DNA from: Thioalkalivibrio nitratireducens DSM 14787
GTDB lineage: Bacteria; Pseudomonadota; Gammaproteobacteria; Ectothiorhodospirales; Ectothiorhodospiraceae
Length of the DNA stretch: 64,000 nt
Direction: 5' to 3'
Assembly (NCBI RefSeq): GCF_000321415.2
Contig: NC_019902.2
Location: forward strand, 2,914,001-2,978,000
This document shows, one piece after another, positions 9,501 to 16,973 of this stretch (position 1 is its first letter; each line of letters opens with the position of its first letter). Under the pieces are notes generated by a model that had not been told where the DNA came from, searched no databases, and worked only from the letters and a program-made list of their open reading frames with translations. The position numbers were made by a program, and so were the translations under genes.

Positions 9501-10663
9501 ACCCGATCGTGTTCGGCAACGGCGACCGGCAGGCGCAGATCCAGGCACTGGGCGCGTTCGACCTGCTGATCGTGAGCTACGGCCTGATGCAGCAGGAGAT
9601 CGAGCTGCTGAGCGCGCGCGAGGACTGGAACTGCCTGGTGCTGGACGAAGCCCAGGCGATCAAGAACCCCGCCACCCAGCGCGCCCGCGCCGCGTTCGGG
9701 CTGCCGGCCGCGTTCCGGATCGCGACCACCGGCACCCCGGTGGAGAACCACCTGGGCGAGCTCTGGAGCCTGTTCCGGTTCCTGAACCCGGGGCTGCTCG
9801 GCTCGCGTGAGGCCTTCAACCAGCGCTACGCGCTGCCGATCGAACGCGACCAGAACCACGAGGCGCGCGACCGGCTGCGCCGGCTGGTCCGCCCGTTCAT
9901 CCTGCGCCGACTGAAAAGCGCGGTGCTGGAAGAACTGCCGCCGCGCACCGAAATCCAGCTACAGGTGGATCCCAGCCCTCCGGAAACCGCATTCTACGAA
10001 GCCTTCCGCCGCCAGATCCTCGAAGGACTCGGCACCGAGATCACCCCGGCACAGCAGGACCGTTTCGAAGTGCTCGCCGCGATCACCCGGCTGCGCCGCG
10101 CCGCCTGCCACCCGGAACTGGTCAGCCCCGGAATCGGCATTCCCTCCGGCAAGCTGGCGCTGTTCCTGGAAGTGGTCGAGGAACTGCGCGACGGCCGTCA
10201 CCGCGCACTGGTGTTCAGCCAGTTCGTCGATCATCTCAACCTGGTGCGCGCGGCGCTGGACCAACGCGGCATCCCCTACCAATACCTGGACGGCTCCACC
10301 CCCGCCAGCGCCCGCGCCGAGCGCGTCGCGGCATTCCAGGGCGGCGCCGGCGACCTGTTCCTGATCAGCCTGAAGGCCGGCGGCACCGGCCTGAACCTGA
10401 CCGCCGCCGACTACGTGATCCACCTCGACCCCTGGTGGAACCCCGCGGTCGAAGACCAGGCCTCCGACCGCGCCCACCGCATCGGCCAGCAACGCCCGGT
10501 CACCGTCTACCGCCTGGTGATGCGCGGCAGCATCGAGGAACGCATCATCGACCTGCACGCCCGCAAGCGCGACCTCGCCGACACCCTGCTCGAAGGCGGC
10601 GACGCCAGCGCCCGCCTCGACACCGAAGCGCTGCTCGCGCTGCTGCGCGAGGAACGGGGCTGA
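6551..10663 (+). CDS. SNF2-family DEAD/DEAH helicase-like ATPase, 1,370 aa
   Basis: The C-terminal 460 residues are a SNF2/RapA-type motor: ELRDYQ at about residue 910, Walker A in DDMGLGKT (about 937), LDEAQ (DEAH-box equivalent, about 1030), TTGTPVEN, FSQFVDHL (about 1221) and the SNF2 signature DPWWNPAVEDQA with AHRIGQ (about 1293). Such motors translocate on double-stranded DNA to remodel protein-DNA complexes. The first 900 residues hold no domain that I recognise; they look like helical repeats followed by mixed beta structure. The annotated start is a TTG with no good ribosome site, so the N-terminus may be a little shorter (first internal Met at residue 28). Stands alone between unrelated genes. 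Confidence 0.88.
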   Translation: MENPLFGNDTDAPALRELERIILQAAAMHYSPVGRMRLADTLRTLGVRTPGGRAAHYPEIKPLILQLLQEGKLEDTGKGLQCPRDQVEALLDQATEDDRLPALAAAVRSNASVSYDWYGQPIYRQYDELIRDLRIALILGNDDLVQDFLAQAFASHMESTVRHPLLQVDSRGHRAPWIQRLPPALHQTILLTLTASALMRMEPIDALQEDLAQTRWISDEWALHARQRRAEFALLAGDTDTALALLGDNEYPSTLTLRAWAALIRGDIDAAREGYAQALTMLRKGSRKRNLYFHDLAGTFSLIPLLATNDLDTAADLATRAIKDRDNTLVGVYQIWPPLIAVRRGQKAAPADDILVSMQPGPIHLLPLLVLFWMGPEQLTPYLAEAESLVHRAQAAGMHWLAAQTRALLNRQRGDAPDPVAEGVALVDLVTRIEPWEATLDALTALGGAPKDADSQTTRDERVVWWLLPYQGQLLIQPKLQRRTRRDGWTLGRNIALSALHTGQQDALDDDDRRVCAAIVEQYPAWGYGASRLEFDPTRAALALVGHPRLFRSDEPSTAVELVAAAPALRVRRSKGRLRMALQPPLPKGGPLRIVEETRNRWQVVRFDDTHRQIGELLDGGLNIPVEAEDRVREAIARIAPRIDIHSDIGGDEDLPRVDGDTTPYLALIPSGDGLTAELRVRPLGSGGSGFTPGHGGAELTAAGADGTRRRVRRNLAQERKQARAVVEACPALEGWEIDPFVWGLPEPQDCLELLEQLQALDGQVTVEWPRGQNLNLSARADGSGFSLSLNHRGDWFEASGELQVNENLVLDLQRLLALLDTGGGSRFLPLGDGRFLALTENFRKRLQDLRDIADSSARKPRYHPLNAPVLEEIANDFGQFQTDDAWHERLQRLRNADASPAAIPATLEAELRDYQVDGYRWLMRLAAWGVGACLADDMGLGKTVQVLAALVARAPLGPSVVIAPTSVCGNWLSEARRFAPTLNPIVFGNGDRQAQIQALGAFDLLIVSYGLMQQEIELLSAREDWNCLVLDEAQAIKNPATQRARAAFGLPAAFRIATTGTPVENHLGELWSLFRFLNPGLLGSREAFNQRYALPIERDQNHEARDRLRRLVRPFILRRLKSAVLEELPPRTEIQLQVDPSPPETAFYEAFRRQILEGLGTEITPAQQDRFEVLAAITRLRRAACHPELVSPGIGIPSGKLALFLEVVEELRDGRHRALVFSQFVDHLNLVRAALDQRGIPYQYLDGSTPASARAERVAAFQGGAGDLFLISLKAGGTGLNLTAADYVIHLDPWWNPAVEDQASDRAHRIGQQRPVTVYRLVMRGSIEERIIDLHARKRDLADTLLEGGDASARLDTEALLALLREERG

Positions 10664-10850
10664 GCAGAAGGGAGCCGGTCGTGGAGATAGGGGCGCCTGG
10701 GGGGCCACATCGTGCCACAGTCGCAGCGCGTGGGGGTCTCGGGAGGAACGCGTTCTTGATGGGAGCGCTTCTACCCGCCGGGATTGGGGTGGTTTAGAGT
10801 CTTGCGGATTTCTTCTGCCAGCTTCCATTCACGGTCTTGGCAACCTGGTG

Positions 10851-11147
10851 TCACCTCCACCACTTGGTCTGCGACTCTACTCCGGTCGCGCACTCGGCCT
10901 CGATGACCGAATCCAACCCATCGTTCGCCAAGTCGTCGGCAATCTCCTGGGACTCGGACATGGCCTCCGGATCCGCGGCCAACGTACGCGCCGCTGCAAC
11001 CATCGCGGTCATGAACCGCTCACGTTCACGCCGCGCCAGAAAATCCGTAAGGGCCTCGAGCACCAACTCCGAGCGGGCCCGACCCGCGATATGGGCCTCA
11101 TCGGCCAGACGCTTCTCGATTTTATCTGGGACACACAACGAAATCAT
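10851..11147 (-). CDS. Ribbon-helix-helix antitoxin-like protein, probably orphan
   Basis: A 98-aa protein beginning ISLCVPDKIEKRLADEA, typical of CopG/MazE-like ribbon-helix-helix DNA-binding antitoxins; the C-terminal part (DDLANDGLDSVIEAE ... KWW) fits the toxin-binding tail of this group. The frame is open upstream to 11348, but conserved sequence begins at 11147 or 11153. Immediately downstream, overlapping the stop in another frame, a stretch of about 30 codons contains EIRKT, a string common near the MazF N-terminus, before a stop at 10771-10773. The toxin is therefore either absent or reduced to a remnant. Confidence 0.6.
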   Translation of the reverse strand: MISLCVPDKIEKRLADEAHIAGRARSELVLEALTDFLARRERERFMTAMVAAARTLAADPEAMSESQEIADDLANDGLDSVIEAECATGVESQTKWWR

Positions 11148-11268
11148 GACCATAACGTTTAATCCGACCCAGCGCCTGGAATGCGGATCGTAGCACGGAG
11201 GCCATGGGAGTACCCTCAAGGCTTTGGCCCAAACACCGCTGAGATCCGCTGCAACGCTACACACCCAC

Positions 11269-11415
11269 ACCACCAACAAGAACTTCACCAGCTGGGGAGC
11301 GTTCTTCCACGACGACAACGTGGCGGTGCCGATCGTCGACCGGATCATCCAACACTCGCACCTCTAGCTGCTCTGCGGGGAGAACTACCGCTTGAAGCAG
11401 AAGACGCTCAGCTGA
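11269..11415 (+). pseudogene. IS21-type IstB remnant (C-terminal 48 codons) with stop
   Basis: Reads TTNKNFTSWGAFFHDDN ... RLKQKTLS, near-identical to the IstB fragment at 13864-14109, but interrupted by a TAG after HSHL. Homology starts abruptly at 11269. The sequence continues to TGGCCATTGACA at 11455-11466, the same terminal string as at 14158-14169, which I read as the IS21 end. IstB is the ATP-binding transposition helper of IS21. This is a dead fragment. Confidence 0.75.
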
Positions 11416-11504
11416 CGATCACGGCTGCAATGACCGCTAGTGGGTCAGCTTAGTTGGCCATTGACACGCCGAAGGGGGGTAACCCGATGGGCCGCTCCAC
11501 GGCC

Positions 11505-11792
11505 CTACCCACGAACTGGTGGCCACTGCCTGGCCGCGTGCAGGACGCGCAGCACGCGCACCAAGTCGCCGGGTACGTCATAGACCAGAACATAATTCCG
11601 GTGCACGACCAGCTCGCGCGTGCCGACGATGCGGCCCGGCCGACCAAGGTCGGGATGATCGACCAGGCGTCCGGTCTTCTCTTCAAACAGCTCATCGAGG
11701 GCCAGCGCGGCGACCGGGTTGTCGGCATCGATGAAGTCATAGATTGCGTCGCGGTCTTGTATCGCCTCTGGCGTCCAGAACAGCTCCATCAT
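11505..11792 (-). CDS. RelE/ParE-family toxin of a type II toxin-antitoxin pair
   Basis: A 95-aa protein (MELFWTPEAIQDRDAIYDFI ... RNYVLVYDV ... VRVLRVLHAARQW) with the ParE/RelE fold pattern: an N-terminal beta strand, two helices, then the conserved strand pair with VLVYDV and the C-terminal LHAARQWP. Members poison gyrase or cut mRNA on ribosomes. It begins inside the antitoxin stop (ATGATG overlapping TGA), implying translational coupling. It ends close to the IS21 remnant at 11466. Confidence 0.85.
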   Translation of the reverse strand: MMELFWTPEAIQDRDAIYDFIDADNPVAALALDELFEEKTGRLVDHPDLGRPGRIVGTRELVVHRNYVLVYDVPGDLVRVLRVLHAARQWPPVRG

Positions 11793-12076
11793 TTCGTGGG
11801 TTCAAGCCGGCGGCGCGTTGCTGCCCGCTTTGCCGCGAACTTGGCTTCGACTTCGGCCGCCGGGGTCAGGTTGCCGGCGTTGGCTGAATCCAGGCCGATT
11901 TGCACCTGGCGACGGTACCAGGCGTCATGCTCTGTGGCCTCCTGTTGCTGCCGCACGAACTCGCGCATAAAATCGCGCAGGAGCTGCGCGCCGGTACGGT
12001 CGCGTTCCTTCGCGGCCGTGGCGAATTGGCTTTTCAGGGTCTCATCGACCCGGAAGGTGAAAGTGACTTCGCTCAT
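11789..12076 (-). CDS. Antitoxin partner (DinJ/RHH-like) of the ParE/RelE toxin
   Basis: 95 aa starting MSEVTFTFRVDETLKSQF, a pattern of DNA-binding antitoxins with an N-terminal beta strand and two helices (GAQLLRDFMREFV), followed by a charged C-terminal tail (AEVEAKFAAKRAA) that would wrap the toxin. The ATG at 12076 has a good ribosome site, GAGGG seven to eight bases upstream; the frame upstream of it is non-coding. The gene precedes and overlaps the toxin by 4 bp, the usual order. Autoregulation is expected through sites at 12093-12111. Confidence 0.82.
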   Translation of the reverse strand: MSEVTFTFRVDETLKSQFATAAKERDRTGAQLLRDFMREFVRQQQEATEHDAWYRRQVQIGLDSANAGNLTPAAEVEAKFAAKRAATRRRLEPTK

Positions 12077-12092
12077 GGTGTTGCCCTCATGT

Positions 12093-12111
12093 GTTACACA
12101 GTAGTTACATA
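12093..12111 (-). promoter_or_regulatory. Candidate autoregulatory operator of the TA operon
   Basis: Directly upstream of the antitoxin ribosome site lie two direct copies of GTTACA (12093-12098 and 12105-12110 on the plus strand), 12 bp apart, about one helical turn. Ribbon-helix-helix antitoxins bind such paired short sites. This is an inference from position and spacing. Confidence 0.4.
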
Positions 12112-12336
12112 GTAGCACGCCGAAACTGTCTTGCGCGGCAGGCACCCTGCCGACCCTGACCCATTCACCGGGAGCTGCGGCGGGCGCGGCCCGCCCCATG
12201 CAAGGCTGACCTGCATTTCTTGTTCGCTCCCCGGCACAGTCTCGCTACGTTTCCGTGAACTTGGTGGACGCGTTGATTTACAGATGGATATAAAAATAGA
12301 TCCTCTTGAGAAACAAACCGCCCCCCATACGTAAAA

Positions 12337-12722
12337 TCATGTGGTTACCGGGGCTTGGGTCAGTTCGAACCCGAACGCTTTGGCGCGACGCTTGAGTGTG
12401 GCGACAGTGCGCTGGCGCTGCTGTTCCCCGTAGTGTTCGCGGCCGCGATCGACGTAGTCCTCACCCCGCCGTGAGCATGAAATACACCATCCGAGCCAGC
12501 TTGTGGGCGACTGCGGTGTTGGCCCGAGGCGTATCCATCCGGGAACACAACCGTCGGTAGAACGCACCCAGCGCCGAGTCGCTACGTGCAAGTGCCATGG
12601 CGGCCATCTTCAGTGCCTGACGGGCCCGGTTGGTGGAACGCTTAGTTCCAGCAGAGAGAACCTTGCCGCCGCTGATCTTGGTCCCGGGGCTACAGCTGCT
12701 AACCGCCCGGCACCTATTGCTG
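12337..12722 (-). pseudogene. IS110-family transposase C-terminal fragment, frameshifted
   Basis: On the minus strand the frame reads SPGTKISGGKVL ... TKRSTNRARQALKMAA ... MDTPRANTAVAHKLARMVYFML, the conserved C-terminal domain of IS110/IS116 transposases, then after a one-base shift in a G-run (about 12466-12470) continues GEDYVDRGREHYGEQQ to a stop at 12337. The N-terminal DEDD catalytic domain is missing. The fragment ends where the type I-E CRISPR array begins, so its loss or insertion bounds the trailer side of the array. Confidence 0.75.
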
Positions 12723-13422
12723 CGGTTCATCCCCGCGCGGGCGGGGAACGCCGGCGCATCATGTCCAGCACGCCGTAGACGTTCGGTTCATCCCCGCGCG
12801 GGTGGGCAACGCGGACCGTGCGCTGTGGCCGTCGAGTATGAGGACGGTTCATCCCCGCGCGGGCGGGGAACGCTTTGCCGGGTTAACGGCGGGGACGCTG
12901 GTTGGCGGTTCATCCCCGCGCGGGCGGGGAACGCGGCGCTCTACCCATGCGCCTGACCCGTCCGGACGGTTCATCCCCGCGCGGGCGGGGAACGCCCGCG
13001 GTTCGAGATAGCCCGAAGACTGCGTCACGGTTCATCCCCGCGCGGGCGGGGAACGCCGTTAACGTCCAGCACCCCTTCGATGTTAATGCGGTTCATCCCC
13101 GCGCGGGCGGGGAACGCGCCTGCAATCACCACTCCGTGGTTGCATTTTTCGGTTCATCCCCGCGCGGGCGGAGAACGCGGCTGATGGCGGGGCTGTTCCG
13201 GTTGGTCTGCCGGTTCATCCCCGCGCGGGCGGGGAACGCGACCTCCACCGTTGCGGTCGCACGCTGCACGACGGTTCATCCCCGCGCGGGCGGGGAACGC
13301 TTGCCACAATCACGTCTGCGCCTCCCGATATTCGGTTCATCCCCGCGCGGGCGGGGAACGCCGCACCGCCAAGACCGGCGGCGCCGCCCAGGCCGGTTCA
13401 TCCCCGCGCGGGCGGGGAACGC
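12723..13422 (-). CRISPR. Type I-E CRISPR array, 12 repeats, 11 spacers, no cas genes
   Basis: Twelve 29-bp repeats at a constant 61-bp period (starts 12723, 12784, 12845 ... 13394), each beginning CGGTTCATCCCCGCG and ending GGGGAACGC; spacers are 32 bp. The second repeat (GGTGGGC) and the eighth (GGAGAAC) carry substitutions. By analogy with the E. coli type I-E repeat (handle AUAAACCG), the transcribed strand is minus, giving a handle AUGAACCG and placing the leader at the right end. There, one spacer-length of sequence follows the last repeat and the next expected repeat (13455) is replaced by IS21-like sequence. No cas gene lies in the window. Confidence 0.97.
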
Positions 13423-13600
13423 TCGGCCCGCGAGGCACGCCGTATGGTGCGTATTCCGCGGAAGCTGGCCACCCATTCCGCGTGAAGCGGGCCGGGGATT
13501 CCACGCGAAGCCGGCCACCCGTTCCGGGGATGCCGGCCACCCTTGCATCGGAGCGAAGCGACGCGGGTTAGGCATTGTTACGGGAACCGGGTGCTCGGGG
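13423..13600. mobile_element. IS21-like terminal region next to the I-E array
   Basis: After a 31-32-bp segment that could be a last spacer, the sequence turns into a region with three copies of a GGCCACCC motif (about 13469, 13514 and 13539) separated by 25-45 bp. Repeated subterminal motifs of this kind are typical of IS21 ends, and an istB fragment of matching orientation follows at 13601. Exact element end not determined. Confidence 0.55.
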
Positions 13601-13864
13601 TCAAGCGGTCGGTGCGGCGCGGCGTTTGCGCATGGATTCTCCTTTCAGAGTGATGCGGTAGGCGTTGTGGACCAGGCGGTCCAGGATGGCGTCGGCGAGC
13701 GTGGGATCGCCGATGGCGTCATGCCAGTGTTCGACCGGCAGTTGGCTGGTGACCAGGGTGGAGCGGCAGGGGTGGCGGTCGTCCAGCAGCTCGAGCAGAT
13801 CGCGGCGCTGGGGCGCGGTCATTGGCGCGAGGCCCCAGTCGTCGAGTAATGTGGAGCTAAACAT
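13601..13864 (-). pseudogene. IstB C-terminal fragment A (IS21 family)
   Basis: Reads LLDDWGLAPMTAPQRRDLLE ... STLVTSQLPVEHWHD ... ADAILDRLVHNAYRI, the region from the Walker B (LLDDWG) to the C-terminus of the IstB AAA+ helper. The first residues (MFSST) derive from the joint with fragment B. The N-terminal Walker A part and istA are missing. It points away from fragment B, to which it is joined head to head at the Walker B codons. Confidence 0.85.
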
Positions 13865-13874
13865 TACTCGACGA
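13839..13874. repeat. 13-bp perfect inverted repeat at the junction of two istB fragments
   Basis: TCGTCGAGTAATG (13839-13851) and CATTACTCGACGA (13862-13874) flank a 10-bp spacer. Each arm is the Walker B-coding sequence (LLDD or LLDE) of a different istB fragment, so the two genes are fused head to head at the same codons. This looks like a recombination or template-switch scar. Confidence 0.8.
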
Positions 13875-14109
13875 ACTCGGCTTCCTGCCCATGAGCCGGC
13901 AGGCCCGCTACAGCCTGTTCCAGCTGATCAACAGCCTCTACGAGTACCGCTCGGTGATCCTGACCACCAACAAGGACTTCACCGCCTGGGGCGAGTTCTT
14001 CCATGACGACAACGTCGCGGTCCCCATCATCGACCGCATCATCCATCACTCCCACATCTTCATGCTGGGAGGAGAAAGCTATCGGCTGAAGCAGAAAACA
14101 CTCAGCTGA
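13864..14109 (+). pseudogene. IstB C-terminal fragment B (IS21 family)
   Basis: Reads LLDELGFLPMSRQARYSLFQ ... TTNKDFTAWGEFFHDD ... GGESYRLKQKTLS, the second half of an IstB ATPase of a different IS21 lineage from fragment A. An ATG at 13891 opens a 72-codon frame but the Walker A half is absent. Downstream the IS21 end TGGCCATTGACA (14158-14169) abuts a cut CRISPR repeat at 14170. Closely related to the remnant at 11269. Confidence 0.85.
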
Positions 14110-14169
14110 CTATCAGGGGTGGGTCAATTTTATTGGCCAGTACCGGGTCAGAATAAATGGCCATTGACA

Positions 14170-14603
14170 CGCGGCAGCGAACCTCAGATATTCGCCGGCG
14201 GTGATGATCTGGATTTTCTGAGCTGCCTGCGCGGCAGCGAACCTGGCCCAAGCCGACGACCCCGGCTGCTACGATTTCTGAGCTGCCTGCGCGGCAGCGA
14301 ACACAACTCCGTCTCGGTATCCGTCAGCATCTGCGTTTCTGAGCTGCCTGCGCGGCAGCGAACCCGGTCCGTTTGTGAGCGTCTGCGTCGGGGCATTTCT
14401 GAGCTGCCTGCGCGGCAGCGAACTCGGCCGCCTATGACGCCGGCCTGATCTCCGATTTCTGAGCTGCCTGCGCGGCAGCGAACTGCGGGAAGCTGCTCGA
14501 TCGTTGTCACGCCTATTTCTGAGCTGCCTGCGCGGCAGCGAACGGCGGCAGTCCGGTGGTCGCGATTTTGGATGATTTCTGAGCTGCCTGCGCGGCAGCG
14601 AAC
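14170..14603 (-). CRISPR. Type I-F CRISPR array, left part: cut repeat plus 7 repeats
   Basis: 28-bp repeats starting TTTCTGAGCTGCC and ending GGCAGCGAAC, at 14215, 14275, 14336, 14396, 14456, 14516 and 14576, with 32-33-bp spacers. The leftmost unit is only the last 13 bp of a repeat (14170-14182), cut at the end of IS21 sequence. The repeat is of the I-F family; the crRNA handle (CUCAGAAA, cf. CUAAGAAA) lies on the minus strand, so this left end is leader-distal. The array continues at 17055 beyond an inserted element. Confidence 0.97.
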
Positions 14604-14697
14604 ATGGAGCCTCATATCAGGTATCACTTTAGCTGCCTGAAAAAAGTGGCACAGGGGGCTGGCGTCACGGCGCATCTGCTGGTAGCGTGTGGTGCCC

Positions 14698-15594
14698 ATG
14701 GGACAGAGCGACAGGGTGCTGCTGCGTTACCGAGGCCGCGATGTGCGTGCCGAGGATCTCGCGACGATTCGCGCGCAGATCGCGCAGGCGGCCACGGCAC
14801 AGGGAGCGGCCCGCGGTCGCAGCGCGATCGCCCGACGACTGTGTGAGGGGTGGGACTGGCGGCAGGCGAACGGGGCGCTCAAGGAATACGCCGCGCGGGA
14901 TCTGCTGCTGCGCCTGGAAGAGGCCGGGCACATCCAGTTGCCGCCGCGGCTGCAAGAGAAGAACAATCACGCGGTCCCGGATTATCGGCAACGGCCGCTG
15001 TTCGAGGAGCGGCCGCTGGCCGGGCGGGTGGATGCCTATGGGGTGCTCGAGATCCGCACGGCTGAGGGACCTGAGCGCTACCTCTGGGATTATCTGGTTC
15101 ATCACCACCATTACCTGGGGCGTCCCAAGCTAGTGGGCGCGTACCTCAAGCAATTGGTGTGGCTCGACGGGCAGGTGGTGGCCTGCCTGGGTTGGGCCAG
15201 TGCCGCCTGGAAGGTCGATTGTCGGGACCGCTGGATCGGCTGGACGCCCGAGCTGCGGCGCCAGCGTCTGGTCGGGGTGGTGAACAACGTCCGCTTTCTG
15301 ATCCTGCCGTGGGTGCGTGTAGAGCATCTGGCCTCGAAGGTGCTGGGGCAGTCGCTGCGCGGGCTTGCCGCCGCGTGGCAGGCCCGGGTGGGGCAACGCA
15401 TCGTGCTGGCGGAGACCTTCGTCGATCCGGCGCGCTTTGCCGGCACCTGCTATCGGGCGGCCAACTGGCAGTGCCTGGGCCAGACCCGGGGCCATGCCAA
15501 GCGCGGCAATGCCTACCGGGCACATGCCGTGTCCAAGGACGTCTGGGTGCGGCCGCTGACGCGCCGCTGGCGGCCGGCGCTGCTGGAACCATGA
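14698..15594 (+). CDS. DruA-family (DUF4338) protein carried by an IS66-type element
   Basis: A 298-aa protein (301 from GTG at 14689) of the DUF4338 family, whose founding named member is DruA of the Druantia anti-phage system. Visible conserved parts are WDYLVHHHHYLG (about residue 135), VVACLGWASAAWKVDCRD, the NNVRFLILPWV block, HLASKVLG and a C-terminal FAGTCYRAANWQCLGQT. Its molecular activity is not established. Here it is the first gene of a small transposable element and its TGA overlaps the transposase ATG, so the two proteins are made in step. That context argues for an accessory role in transposition or target choice rather than a stand-alone defence role; this is inference. Confidence 0.88.
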   Translation: MGQSDRVLLRYRGRDVRAEDLATIRAQIAQAATAQGAARGRSAIARRLCEGWDWRQANGALKEYAARDLLLRLEEAGHIQLPPRLQEKNNHAVPDYRQRPLFEERPLAGRVDAYGVLEIRTAEGPERYLWDYLVHHHHYLGRPKLVGAYLKQLVWLDGQVVACLGWASAAWKVDCRDRWIGWTPELRRQRLVGVVNNVRFLILPWVRVEHLASKVLGQSLRGLAAAWQARVGQRIVLAETFVDPARFAGTCYRAANWQCLGQTRGHAKRGNAYRAHAVSKDVWVRPLTRRWRPALLEP

Positions 15595-16973
15595 CCCGCG
15601 AGGAGGCCTGTGCGCTGCTCGACGGGCCGCGCGAGGTGGCCGTGGCCAAGATCCTCGAACTCGCGCACAAGGCCGAGCAGTGGGACCGGCAGTCGGCCCC
15701 CGACGCAGACCCGCTGCAACCCTCGGCGACGATCGCCTCGTTCCAGAAGCCGGCGGCGCCACGGCGCCGACGCAAGCCCGGGCGCAAGGCGGGTCATCAC
15801 GGGGCTTGCCGGCCGGTACCGCAGACCATCGACGCGCAGGTGGAACACCGGCTCGAGACCTGTCCTGACTGCGGACACCCGGTCGGGCCCGCCGTCCGCT
15901 CCCACACCCGCCTCATCGAGGATCTGGAACCGGGAACCGTCAAGACCCATGCGCACACCGTCCACGGCCACTGGTGTGGTCACTGCCGCAAGATCGTCAC
16001 GCCCACGGTCACTGCGGCGCTGCCGCGCGCGACGCTCGGCCTGAACCTCGTCATCTACAGCGCCTGGCTGCATTACCGTCTCGGCATCAGCGTGGGCAAC
16101 TTGGTCACCATTCTCCAGCAGCTGTTCGGGCTGCGCGTCAGTGCCGGCGGACTCACCCAGTCCTGGATCCGGCTCGGGGAGACCCTGGCGCCCTACGGGG
16201 TGCAGCTGGAGCAGGCCATCCGCCAGGCCGGTGTTCTGCACGCCGACGAAACCGGCTGGCGGGTCAACGGCACCACCCACTGGCTCTGGGCCTTCTGCAC
16301 CGAAGACCTGGCCTATTTCCGGATCGAACGCCGGCGCAATGCCGCGGTGGTCTTGGCCGTTCTGGGCGAAATCTTCGACGGTTTGCTGGTCTGTGACTTC
16401 TACGCCGCCTACAACGCGGTCGAGACCTGGGCCAAACAACGCTGCCTGTTCCACTTGTTCGCCGAACTGCGCCGGGTCGATCAACGCAATACCTCGATTC
16501 CCTGGCGCGACACCCGGCGCCGCATCCAACGCCTGTTCCAGGATGCGATCCGGCTGAAGCTGCGCCGCCCCGAACTGGAACCGCACGTCTACCAACGCCG
16601 CAAACGACGCCTGCACCAACGCCTCGACGAACTGATCGCCACCTCGTTCCAGGATAAAGATGCCATGCGCTTGGTCAAACGCCTGGGCAACTTCCGCGGC
16701 GAACTGCTGACCTTCCTGGATCATCAGGACCTGCCGCCCACCAATAACCGCGGCGAGCAAGAGATGCGCACGCCCGTGCTCACCCGCAAGGTCTGCCAGC
16801 AGAACCGCTCCGAAGCGGGTGCCGAAACGCACGCCCTGCTGCTGTCCCTGTTCCGCACCGGCGAACTGCAAGGACACGAGCCGCTTGCCTTCGTGCGCCG
16901 TCTGACCGAGGCTGCCATCGCTGGGAAACCCCTCGAACTCGTCCGGCCCGCACCGGCCGCCCAGGCCGCCTGA
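15591..16973 (+). CDS. IS66-family transposase (TnpC type)
   Basis: 460 aa. The N-terminal basic linker (RRRRKPGRKAGHH) is followed by a zinc-finger (CPDCGHP ... CGHCRK, residues 86-127) and the DDE catalytic domain: HADETGW (D), LLVCDFYAAYN (D) and PPTNNRGEQEMR (E). It moves the element at 14621-17030 by cut-and-paste with 8-bp target duplication. The start ATG sits inside the druA-like stop (ATGA). The canonical IS66 helpers TnpA and TnpB are absent. The gene is intact and the element ends are sharp, so it may be active. Confidence 0.93.
   Translation: MTREEACALLDGPREVAVAKILELAHKAEQWDRQSAPDADPLQPSATIASFQKPAAPRRRRKPGRKAGHHGACRPVPQTIDAQVEHRLETCPDCGHPVGPAVRSHTRLIEDLEPGTVKTHAHTVHGHWCGHCRKIVTPTVTAALPRATLGLNLVIYSAWLHYRLGISVGNLVTILQQLFGLRVSAGGLTQSWIRLGETLAPYGVQLEQAIRQAGVLHADETGWRVNGTTHWLWAFCTEDLAYFRIERRRNAAVVLAVLGEIFDGLLVCDFYAAYNAVETWAKQRCLFHLFAELRRVDQRNTSIPWRDTRRRIQRLFQDAIRLKLRRPELEPHVYQRRKRRLHQRLDELIATSFQDKDAMRLVKRLGNFRGELLTFLDHQDLPPTNNRGEQEMRTPVLTRKVCQQNRSEAGAETHALLLSLFRTGELQGHEPLAFVRRLTEAAIAGKPLELVRPAPAAQAA

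Noticed and set aside
10771-10866. MazF-like toxin downstream of the ribbon-helix-helix gene
   Set aside because: Only about 30 codons with a single suggestive EIRKT string before a stop; too little to call.
12902-13849. Open frames reading through the CRISPR arrays (Arg/Gly/Ser-rich repeats, also around 14119-14699 and 17035-18232)
   Set aside because: They translate the repeat units themselves and show the 60-61-bp periodicity; they are not proteins.
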